Origin: Adiantum capillus-veneris
Lineage: Eukaryota > Streptophyta > Polypodiopsida > Polypodiales > Pteridaceae
Assembly (NCBI GenBank): GCA_014529385.2
Contig: CM043953.1
Coordinates: 78,294,872 to 78,358,871 of the forward strand
Length of the DNA: 64,000 nucleotides
Direction: 5' to 3'
Shown: positions 54,280 through 64,000 of the stretch, in pieces
Numbering within the stretch: position 1 is the first letter of the stretch
Layout: each line of letters begins with the position of its first letter
Program-made: the position numbers and the translations under genes
The notes under the pieces: generated by a model
The model's database searches: none
What the model was told of the DNA's origin: nothing
The model's input: only the letters and a program-made list of their open reading frames with translations

Positions 54280-56650
54280 ACCATATCTTCACTTCCATCC
54301 TCACTTTGCACATAGTCAGATCCATCATCTTCATGACTTGCTTGTGCATCAAATGGATGAGCATCCTCTCTTCTTTTGAACAATTTAATTTGTTTTCCTA
54401 TTATGTCAATTTTCATTTCTATCCCATCTAACACACATAGAGTATAAGTTGCATTCCCATGTACATGCTTAACAACATAAGGATCGGACCATCTCTCTGC
54501 AAGATTTTATATTGTAAAGTGATGGTTATCAAGAAAACCATCATACAACAACCCCCAATCACATTCCTTTATTTCTTTTGGTCTGAGCATGTGTCTCTTA
54601 TCAACCGTGTCTTTATTTTTCAACCTTTTTCTTTCAATCGTGACAAACTCAATAAATTTAGGCCTTCTTTCTAATTGTTGTATGCATAAATCAAGAAGGT
54701 ATTTCTTTCTCATTCCATCATCCCAAGGTAATACATTCCATGTTGCATTAACATCCTCAATCGGCATTACATGTTTTTGACCATACATCAACTCAATAGG
54801 CATATAATTGATGATGATGACTGAGCCATGAGCTACACAATAAGACCATAAAGTGTAAAGCAATAACCTTGGTCACTCTTCAAGTTTACCTTTGTGACAC
54901 TTACCCAGAACTTTAATGATAGGAGAATGCCCATGCTCAAATTTACCATTCCCTTCAAGATTGTAAGCGCAGTAGTGACAACAAGTTTTATTGCCAACAT
55001 GGAAAAGGACTCCCTGGCTTCCTCACCATCTATCTCGACCCTATCTGATCCTATTTTTCTAATGCAGCCATAAAGAAAAATTACATTCGCCACAAGAAAC
55101 TTGCATATTTCTTTTGTAGTCTTTGTCCTTAATGCACATCTTTTCGGTAAGATATATTTCTCTTGCCAGAACTAAGTATCTCACTTGCCATAATCTTAAA
55201 GGCATAGTTACTAAGTCTACTACCCATTTGTAATGCATGGTTAATGAGTAAGTAGGGTGCAACCCATCATGATGCTTTATATTTGAATACATTTGACAAG
55301 TTACACAAGACTCCACATAGTGAGATACATCTTTGTACATTTTTTTCCATCGATATCTTTCTTTCAAGTTGGAAAAGGTTTCCCATACACCTCAGTGACT
55401 ATCTCATACACTCTCATGAAACTTCTTGATAAGCTTCATTTGAATGTCCTTATCAAATACTACCCTCTATGGATATACGCTTCTTTGTCTTGAACATTTC
55501 CAAAGAAACCCATTCTTCAAAAAATATCCATTTACCTATTTTTTTATACCGTGGAATTCTTGCTCATACCAATGTTCTTGCTTTTGCAAGGTACTTAAGT
55601 AGTGACCAATAAGAAATCATTCATCCTCATACATCTCCTCTTTGAATGGCTCAAGTCGAGGTACCAAACACATTTGATCACCCTTAGCAGAGAAATAGTG
55701 TAAAACGTTACCTATGTCATCTCCCTCAACAAGCATGTTTGATTCATCTTAATACCTTGATCTAGATAGCATATCTACCATTGGATTTTCCTTCCCTGCA
55801 ATATTCTTAAAACTTTGGATTCAAAGATTTAATGTAGGCAATACATTGCAACATGTCACGACTTGAATAGTTTGTAATAATGCCAAGGAGAGGTAAACAA
55901 TCACTTTCCACAATTACTATTGCTCCTGTCAAGTACTTCTTGTCACACTTCAATGCTATACTACAACTCCCCACAATTACCTCTTTACCTACACATAATT
56001 GCATTGGTAAGAACTTAGAATCTCAACACCAAACTTTACCACCTACCTATTTTCTTCTTCATCATCTTTTCCTATTGCCCATCCAATCCTTGTAGGACTT
56101 GTACCTAATGTTAGAATCACAAGTCTTCCACATGCATAGTCTAGCTTAGGTGAAAGATGTAGCTTCTTAAGATTTCTCATGGATTTTGTATGATCTTCTT
56201 TCCATTAAAACTTTTCATTCTTCCTCAACCATCGATAGTGTGGATCTTCTACATGTACATATGATGTGGTATATAAACAAAATAGAAGACGCATGCAACC
56301 AAAAATATTTGCACTTTAGTTATTGTTGTATATGTTTGTTTCATGTTTTTGATTGCATCCACCTTTGTTGGACAAAGTATTCTACCATAAGGACCACAAA
56401 TATGCCTCTCAATCAGCACTTCATTGACTTTGAATGTAGACTTTTGCCCCAAAAGGATAAGATTGACTTCTTCCAACCTTCACAAAATCTTCTCACAATC
56501 TTCACATATTATTTGCAACAAAAGTTACGGAACCTTCTCAAATCCATAGCTTCATCTTTTTCTTTTTCTTCACATCCTTTAATAGAAATATCATCAAGAA
56601 ATGGCATTGTGATTTGAGGCATGAATTCACATAGAACCTTATTAGGTAAG
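54280..56650 (-). pseudogene. Gy2: gypsy RT-RNase H-integrase remnant
   Basis: Minus strand, from the right: RT end with FLDDISIKGC (about 56600) and HICGPYGRILCPTKVDAI (about 56400), RNase H/connection with ESDCLPLLGIITN...AYIKSLNPKF (about 55910-55810), integrase finger HYVESCVTCQMYS (about 55320) and C-terminal integrase with NATWNVLPWDDG, QLERRPKF and DKRHMLRPKEIKE (54740-54560), then a tail ending near 54280. Many stops and shifts. The motifs belong to a gypsy family different from Gy1. RT N-terminal parts would lie to the right but Gy3 begins at 56703. Confidence 0.85.
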
Positions 56651-56702
56651 ACGAGACAGTTGACAGGGCCAAGGCCAGGACACACATGTGGTATAGGGGC
56701 AC

Positions 56703-57625
56703 TGTTGGGGGTTCCATCGTTGCATAGCTCCAATGACTAACAAAATTATCAATCTGGAGGGATGAGCTACCTGGCTAGGGCATGGAAACACTCACACGGT
56801 TAGTGAACTAATCATGGCAACACGAATGGTGAACTCTATGAGATGAGCTTCTTGGCCTATGGAGGAGCTAAGCCACAATGATGGGCAATCTCCACATCCA
56901 CTTCTCTTCACCTCTAATCAACCGAATCACACACACTAACGATTGCAAGACGCACACAACACTAATCCTATCATGCAACACAGTAATCGCAAACACACAC
57001 ACATAGATCTATCGAGCACCGCACTCCAATAAAACCTACATGCACACACAAGCAAAAGAGGGCAATCACACAAGATTAGAGAGGGATTAACCACTAATTA
57101 GTTAAGTTCTAGCTAATCTAAGTATCATAGGAAATTATAAGAAGCATGAGAGATGTATAGTGAAAGAGAATTAAGCATTAATTAGTATTAATCAAATCAC
57201 ATGAGCAAGGAGAAGCTCAAGGACTCCATAGCCACATACCTCAAGAGCTCTCACCAAAGTGTGCTCTCAACAAATGAGCTTGAGAACCCTAATTTCTTTT
57301 ACACACTGCCTTATATACCTAAGGTAAAAATAAGCAATGTCCGAGCACTCAAGGCCTTTAGGGCTCCACCACTTACTGAATCTTCTACCTAGGCACACTA
57401 ACTGACCTGCTCTTTACAGCTTGGAACTCCCATTGAGCCCGTAACACATTAAAACATTACAGTGGCTTGAAATAAATCGAGAATTTACAATATATTACCA
57501 TTTTAAGAAAATGTGGAAAATGTGTAACTCCAATCTTTACTACTTCTTCACTTTGATCTTCAATGTGCATTCTTACATCTTCGGTCTTTAGCACCTTCTC
57601 TTAACTGACTTTGACTCAATTAACA
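56703..57625 (-). repeat. Gy3 3' LTR
   Basis: 923 bp. On the minus strand it starts TGTTAATTGAG at 57625 and ends ACCCCCAACA at 56703. The purine tract (GGAAGGGGGGAA) stands directly upstream at 57626-57638. TATATAAGG near 57309-57318 could be the LTR TATA box. No second copy is in the window, so the 5' LTR should lie beyond 64000 or be lost. Confidence 0.75.
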
Positions 57626-57638
57626 TTCCCCCCTTCCG
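57626..57638 (-). other. Gy3 polypurine tract
   Basis: GGAAGGGGGGAA on the minus strand, just before the LTR start. The upstream GACGAGCACTAAAATCGG resembles the ends of gypsy interiors. Confidence 0.75.
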
Positions 57639-59533
57639 ATTTTAGTGCTCGTCCTCAGTCACTGTTGAAAAATGTCCGTGGAGGCAAGGGAAGGTTTTGA
57701 TTGGTTGTTGATGGGGTGATCATCTTTATTTGTCGTTGAATTTGTTGATGAGGTTCAATTTGTTGTAGCATCTTGATTGGTCCAAATATGTTTGATGTGA
57801 GAGATGATGTTGCATTTGTTTGTTGTAATAGCATAATGATGAGGCCACTGCTTATTTATGAAAATTATGTACAAGGGAAGTAGAATGATGTGGTTCTAAA
57901 TTAGGGTCTAATACCTGGATGACCAAAGGGAAAAAACCCACTGGGAAAAAAATGCCTTTGGGATATGCGCATTATTGGGATACTTATTAGCATGGGAAAT
58001 ATTAATAAAGTACTCAAGGGATTATTTGCTAATAGATATGAAATTAAAAAGGTAGCAAATATGAAAGGGTAGCATGATGAAACATTGGTTCACCTATTGT
58101 AGTCCACTCAAGGTGCATAGGTGGAAGCAAAAAAGAGTGTCTAATGCATATGTCCAATAATGGGACATCCTATTTATGCGTACACAAAAATGCATGGAAA
58201 ACAATATGTTGTGCAAGAAAGATTTTGAGGACTTCTTCAAAAAGATGGTGTAGCTATAAAAGCATATGACATGGCTTTGCAAGCTAGCACCCCTTTAAGA
58301 ATGGTTTTTGTTGTCGAGGATATGTGCTCTGATCTTACTGTGCATTGTGCGTGAGTGTTGGACTCTACGATAGTCCACCAATTATAAGTTAATAGACTTC
58401 AACTCTTATGCTAATCTAATCCAACATGAGCAACACGACTTTAGATATGCTCAACTCTTTCAGCTTGAGTGTAAGCCTAATAACTACGACTCTTAGCACA
58501 GAGTTTAATATGACTTGAAACTTTGGGACTAATGCTGCTCATTTTATGGCTCAGCAGCCCGACTCTGACTATGCCAAAGAGTGTTTTTTGCACCCTGGTG
58601 ACTTGACTTTTTACCTTCTTGTGCTTACTATAAACATTTTTTCAGGTAAAAGTAAGCTTGAATCCTCAAAAAGAGGATTAGTGAAGGACCAAGTTAGCAT
58701 TGAAGGTTTCTTTTGCCATACCTGTTTTATCATCTTTGAATCTGCATTTGTGTTGGTTGGATTGTCCTTCTTTGACTGTGAAAACTCCATTATCTATTTG
58801 ATTCTCCAATTGGGCGTGTTGATAGGAGTCTTTGATGTTGTTATAGGCCTCTATTGGCTGTCATAGCATCTGGCCTTTGACTATGAGCATTGAAAATCTT
58901 AGGAATCCAAATCTCTTGATAACTTTGTATCTCCATTGTTGACTTTGATTCACTCTAGGTCTTGTTGAGTTCTTGAGATCTTCATGCAGGTGTGGTGTAG
59001 TTGCAGTTGGCTTATGGTTGACTGGTAGCCAAATCTTTGTATTCCCTGTGTAAAATCCTTGTCCAAGAGGAAGATTCTTTGTTCTATATCCTCTTGAGAG
59101 TTATGGTAAACTTTAGCATCTTTCGATGTTGTTTTGTTGTATACTTGCTTCTTAGGTATCCTAGGATATTGTCGAAGTTGATACCTTGAGGGCCTTCTTT
59201 CTTGGGAGGGACTTGAAGTTACTTCATATGCCCTAACTTGCGGTTTTGGTACCCATATCTGTCTGCTACCTCCATAGTACTCCTATTATTTTAAGCTCCA
59301 TTGTGATGTTATCCATCCCATGTGTTTGTCCTTGTGTGTTGACTTCCCGTCCTTAATCCAAACTAATCATTGACTTTGAATAAATTTCTTGGAACAAACA
59401 CTTGCTTGACCTTCCTTTGCTTTCTTGAGTACTTTGGATGATATATCTTTGCTTTTCTTGTTGTCTCCTTAGAGGTTTTAGTTGGGTCAGCAATTAACTT
59501 AAAGTTTTGAAAGCCTGACTTGCATAGAGTGAT
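57639..59533 (-). other. Gy3 interior without recognisable coding
   Basis: About 1.9 kb between the purine tract and the protease-like region. No RT or integrase block is readable, so pol is deleted or very decayed. A 106-codon + frame at 58546-58866 has hydrophobic stretches but no recognisable domain. Confidence 0.5.
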
Positions 59534-62301
59534 CTAAAGGATCCTTTGGATATTCTTTGCAATCATATTGCACTTTGCTTCTTTATCCAGTAGAGCATTG
59601 CATCTGACACTTGCTCCTTTTGTGCTGCTAAGAACTGTAGCTATTCTCATTGCTGGTTCTATTGAAGATTTCAGTCCTGCTCTTGCCATGGTCTTATCTT
59701 GATCTAATTGTGTCTCTATGGACAGTGGCTTGAGACTTTGTGTTCCAATCTGACTTACATCAGTTGATTCAAATGTCAAAGAGTGATTAATCTTTGGACT
59801 TCCTATTGCTTCCTGGTTGTCTGCAACCTTGTTCTTCTTAACTTCTAGCTTTGGTGGCATTCTCTGCTCTTTTTTATCTGCACTTGTTGTTGCTAGATCT
59901 GCTTCTAGCTCTTCTGAAGTTCTGCTCAATGGAGATGAATCATCTTCAATAAGATCTTCCATTTGAATTGTACTTGAGGACTTTCCGCTGTCGTCCGCGG
60001 GTGAGCAGTCTTGGTCTTTATTCTTGGTTGTCTGTGATGAGTCCGTCATGTTTGAATTATGTACCTCTAGCATCTTCTGGGCCATTGGCATTCCCATTAT
60101 GACGTCGTTTGGCATATCCTTTGTTGTGATCACATGGAATTGAGCTATGACGATCTATGAACTTACTTCAATGGTAGTGGAGATGATTCCCCAGCATTCT
60201 GCTCGTTTGTTTCTTGATATGCTCACCAATTCAGGAGCATCTTCAAGTTGTGGTTGGCCACATCTTTTCCAAGTGCAAAACGACATGATATTCTTGTCTA
60301 TATGAAAATCTAGCTTTACCTCACTTGACAGTTTTTCTTCGTTTCACCAACAATGTTGTACTTGACAGTTTTTCTTCGTTTTCACCAACAATGTTGTACT
60401 TGATCGTCTTAGGATTTCTTTTAGTATCAATTGCTTTTGTTGTGGCAATGTCCTTTGGTTGATCTTTATTTGCATTTTCTTTGCTTTGACCACTTGCTTC
60501 CGTTGATGTCGACGTGTATGCCTGTGATATTGCACTTTTTGTTTGCAATTGTTGAGCATTATCTGCCTGCATGTGAGTAACCATTGATCTTAGAAGATCC
60601 ATTGTACTTTTTGAGCTTTATCTGCATTTTCTTTGCTTTGGCCACTTGCTTACGTTGGATACTGCACTTTTTGTTTACAATTGTTGAGCATTATCTGTCT
60701 GCATCTAAGTAACCATTGATCTTAGAAGATCCATTGTACTTTCTGGTAGAATCTGTCTCTTTGGAGGAGATTTTGGTGGTGACCTTTGTGTATCCTTATG
60801 GACTTTAGCTTTCATTGACTTTGACTTTTTTGTCATCTATTCTAGCAGCTTGAGACTTTGCATCATCTTTAGATAGTCTTTGACTTCAGCCGTACCATCC
60901 ATAGGGGTTTGTACAAGGTCATGATCTTGTTGATATTCATTACCATGTGTATCTTGATATGCATATGTGAGCTTGATCACATGTAAATGTTTGGACACTA
61001 TTGGATTTGTTGGCTTTTGACTCTAACTTGTGGAGATCAACTGAAACTTTTGTCCTTGATGATCTTCATAGAGGCATTTGCCTGCAGATTCTAAGGGAAC
61101 CTGGGTCAATTGGAAACTTCCAACAACCATATGATCTTTCAATGGTTTCTGCCTTGAAGGGGTCTGTTGAATAGAGGCTCTAGGGCTTCTAACTAACATT
61201 GTGGTTCCTGGTACATAAGCTGAGCTTGATGAATTTACAGCTCCCTCCTTCCTAGGGTGATCACCATAGCCTACTTCATTGTAAGAGTTCAAATTGTTTG
61301 CCTCTGATTTAATCTCACTTTTTGAGATTGTGAAGGTACACTTTGGGTAGCAATGTTGATGGTTGGCATCTGTAGACCTTCTGCATAGTTTCCTATGTAT
61401 CTCCGTGAAACATGACAAATTATTCCCCAAGTTAAGCTGTAGATAGAATTATCTTTGCCCTCATATTGTCTATCCCATGGGTCTCCTATGATATGAGCTT
61501 CTGTGGTTTCAAGACCCAAGGCATCATAGATGCTAGACTCTCGTCTATATCTACGACTGTTTTGGTCAAATTATATGCTCGTTGGGTTACAATGTCGAAG
61601 CTTAATTTCCGATGGAGGAGAGTTTGGCTCTGCACAAATTTTTGGGTTCACTCGGGTAATATCCTTCAGCTCTAGAGAGGATGAGCTATAGTAGATTCTT
61701 TCCTATGAAATGAACCATCCTTTTTGATCTATCACTGGACACACTTCTACATGAGTTGGTATGTGAGCCGTTCAAACACTGGTTGATGCTTTTTGTACAA
61801 TTTTCCTTTTTGGTCTACATAGTGTGCATATGAATTATGGGTGCCATACAAAGCTAACAACATTCTGTTTGATGTGTCCCTTAGACTCGTGAATGAATGC
61901 ACACTTGTGGCAGTGGATGCAGAATCATTTGCAAACCTAATAGTCTTTTCAACATTTGGTGACATCTGGACACCTTGAACAAATTCATGGAAGAATTTTT
62001 TGCTCAAAGAATCAATTTTAAGCTTTTCAGGTGCCTGTGCATCTTTATGCTGATTTTGAACTTGCAGTGTTTTTACTGGTGCTTCTAGTGGTAATGCAAA
62101 ATCATCCAATTGCATTAAAAGTGACAAGTTAAATGCTTTTATATCAAGATTCGCATTTCCAATTTTATCTGTACCTTGCTTGGCGGTTGATGTGTCCTTG
62201 TTGGCTGGATTTCTTGGACAATCTTCAAAAAAATGTCCACCTTTTTGTCCACAATCTGAGCAATACGCCATGACTGGTGATATTTCATTTGGTTCTGTCA
62301 T
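59534..62301 (-). pseudogene. Gy3 gag/protease-like region (decayed)
   Basis: Minus strand, from the right: a zinc knuckle CSDCGQKGGHFFEDC (about 62262-62218) in a 184-codon frame, then broken frames (61519-61023, 60602-60321) and a 199-codon frame (60133-59534). The last has DVIMGMP, like the end of a retroviral-type protease, and further on ALLDKEAKCNMIAKN, like a protease active-site block whose D-T-G-A has become D-K-E-A. A 37-bp tandem duplication lies near 60335-60400. YSL blocks near 62380 and 61450 (QDGAVYSL, KDNSIYSL) are similar. Likely a gypsy-type Gag-protease, but the class is uncertain. Confidence 0.55.
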
Positions 62302-62630
62302 GTCAAGCTCTAGCTAGAAGTTTCTGTTTCTATGCTTTCCAAGTTGTCGGCATTTTATTTTAAAACACTAAGCATCAAGCTGTAGACTGCTCCATCTTGA
62401 CCTTTATACCGTCTTTGGCTTGGTTCTCTAAGTAGACTGACTTCTATTGGTTGATCTGTTGGATCTTGCAATTCTGGTTCTCAATCATACATCTAACCAC
62501 TATAATCCATGTACAATGATCCTAATTGCATATGCATCAACTGTATGTTTGGCTGTCCTTTGCAGATTTCTAGATAAACACTTGGGATGATTTTCTGAAC
62601 TTTTATTTGCACTTTATCTTTGAGTTTGCA
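62302..62630 (-). other. Gy3 upstream part, cut by Gy1-3
   Basis: Minus-strand sequence continues the Gy3 region in scrambled frames up to the TGTCAT start at 62631. It has no clear primer site or LTR. Confidence 0.45.
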
Positions 62631-64000
62631 TGTCATAATAACTAATATTTAATTCTCCTAAATGATTTTCTCATGTTAAACTGATCATTTAATATGGGGA
62701 AGTGCCATGGGAGAAAAAGCTAGAATATTGGTTAAGCTGTCAGACCGGCCACAGTAGGGATCCAAAGGAGGGAAAATAGAGATCCAAAGGGGGGGCCATC
62801 TGAAAAAGATCTATAAGCAACAATGGGCTTAAAAGACCCTAAGGTTCAACCCATTAAGACTTCCAAAATGCTAAGGTTCCAAAATTCAAAGGTTGTGTCC
62901 AAGGGTCAAAGCTTAGGAAATTTGGATGCTTTGTCTGCGTGTACAAAAGTCTTCACAAGTCCCTACATAGGAGGGGGCGAGCCCAAGAAGTAGGGGATGC
63001 AAGAGAAACACCCACACACACTCACAAGCTTCATTTGTACACAAGGGGAAAGAGGGACACATGTCAGTTCCCTAGGCCAGATGCCAATAAGGTGTACTCA
63101 AATCCTATTGGATGGCCATGGAGGTGGACCAATCAGAATTAGGCTAGATTAAATCTAGTTTAATTAATTTAAAAGCACTTAATAAAAGAACCAATAGGAA
63201 TTAAGCTCTCTTGAAGACTATTGGATAGTCTCCCAAGGGGTCCAATGAGCATTCAGTAGCCTAATGGCTTGCCTGATTCCTATTGGCCAGGAGGCAAAGG
63301 GTCCAATGAGAGTTTAGTTGAATTAATTAATTACCTAAAGCTCTCACAAAAGGGGAAAGGGGGACACATGTCAGAAGGCTATAACTTATGCTCTTGAAAT
63401 CCTATCGGTTAGGTCCAATGAGGTGCTAGCAAGAGCAAAAAGCAAGAGGGATCGACCAAGAGAGAGAGGGGGCTGATTTTTCAAAGGCAATTATCCACAC
63501 ACACTCACACAAGCTCATGTGTTGAGTAAGAAGACTCTCTCTCTCTTCTCAAGATTTAATGGAAAGCTTATCACCTACTCCAAGCTTGTGACAAGGGAGG
63601 CCTACACCAACAACTCTTGGCTTTGTGATGCAAATCCAACCAAGAGCCAAGCTTCAATGGATGCTCATTTCCTCTACCATGCTAATCACTAAGTTAAGCT
63701 ATGCTAATATGAGCGATTATGTGAGGAGATGTACATCTTTCTCGTAAGACTACTCCTTCTTTCTCTCAATCTACTGTCATACCCCGCTAGCTCTCACCAT
63801 CTTTGAAGGTGTGTGAGGTGTTGGGTCTGAGACCGTGAGAAAATTGATGTTGTGTTTGATAAGTGTTTTGGTTAGTGCTTGAAGTTTCCATCTTCATGTT
63901 AAGTATGGAGCCTGATTTACCCTTGTAATTTTCTGTGGTAAAAGCGCACATTTGTAAGGCCCCCATTATGAGGAGAAGCCATCGTGCGTGAAGGAAAATC
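62631..64000 (+). repeat. Gy1-3: third Gy1-family LTR, runs off the window
   Basis: Starts TGTCATAATAACTAATATTTAATTC at 62631. It follows the Gy1 LTR order: ATGATTTTCTCATGTTAA, the AGGAGGGGGCGAGCC block, the GGGGTCCAATGAG block, ACACTCACA, CTCTTGGCT...GCAAATCCAACCAAGAGCC and the GCTAGCTCTC block. Similarity to Gy1 is clearly lower than between the Gy1 LTRs. There is no purine tract before it, so it is probably a 5' LTR inserted in Gy3, with its interior beyond 64000. Confidence 0.82.

Noticed and set aside
58546-58866. 106-codon ORF with hydrophobic stretches as a membrane protein gene
   Set aside because: It lies inside the decayed Gy3 interior, has no recognisable domain, and its length is unremarkable for AT-rich DNA.
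59534-62301. Endogenous pararetrovirus reading of Gy3
   Set aside because: No movement protein or viral RT is visible, and the adjacent purine tract and LTR point to an LTR retrotransposon.

Overview
This window is nuclear DNA from a land plant with a large, repeat-rich genome. The evidence is a spliced host gene with GT-AG introns (one about 9.8 kb), primer-binding sites of the plant initiator-tRNA-Met type (TGGTATCAGAG), and plant-type Ty1/copia, Ty3/gypsy chromovirus, CACTA, hAT and LINE elements nested in one another. A fern or gymnosperm would fit the intron size and nesting, but the sequence does not fix the species. I see no rRNA or tRNA gene, no CRISPR array and no bacterial-style operon.

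Layout. (1) 1-1056: no recognisable gene. (2) 1057-13255: an old, 5'-truncated copia element (copia-B, + strand), split by a complete 8.9-kb chromodomain Ty3/gypsy element (Gy1, 2680-11593) with a TGGAC target duplication. (3) 14023-31391: a CACTA (En/Spm) transposon with CACTATG ends and a GAA duplication. It holds a decayed TNP2 transposase (+), a decayed divergent gene (-), a 1.5-kb palindromic array between them and TTAYCGC-type repeats at both ends and at the TNP2 promoter. Two copia elements are inserted in it: young full-length copia-A (14744-19839, - strand) and non-autonomous copia-C (21058-24702). (4) 31395-35388: no gene, one decayed tandem repeat. (5) 35389-45832: the only intact host gene, a nuclear gene for organellar ribosomal protein bS16 (RPS16, - strand, three exons). 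Its first intron contains a non-coding LTR element family, a captured exon fragment and three hAT-type MITEs, one inside another. (6) 46659-53290: the 3' part of a second Gy1-family element (-), its LTR split by a broken LINE. (7) 54280-56650: RT-to-integrase remnant of a different gypsy family (Gy2, -). (8) 56703-62630: the 3' LTR and decayed interior of a third retroelement (Gy3, -), inserted next to Gy2. (9) 62631-64000: a third Gy1-family LTR running off the window.

How the parts work together. Apart from RPS16, nearly everything is mobile DNA in several age layers. Every transposon coding region has stops, frameshifts or deletions, so movement of these copies would need proteins from elsewhere. 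The CACTA element is the most unusual unit: two divergent genes around a hyper-palindromic intergenic array, with one repeat motif shared by both ends and the transposase promoter. RPS16 keeps all splice sites and an open frame despite the transposons in its intron.
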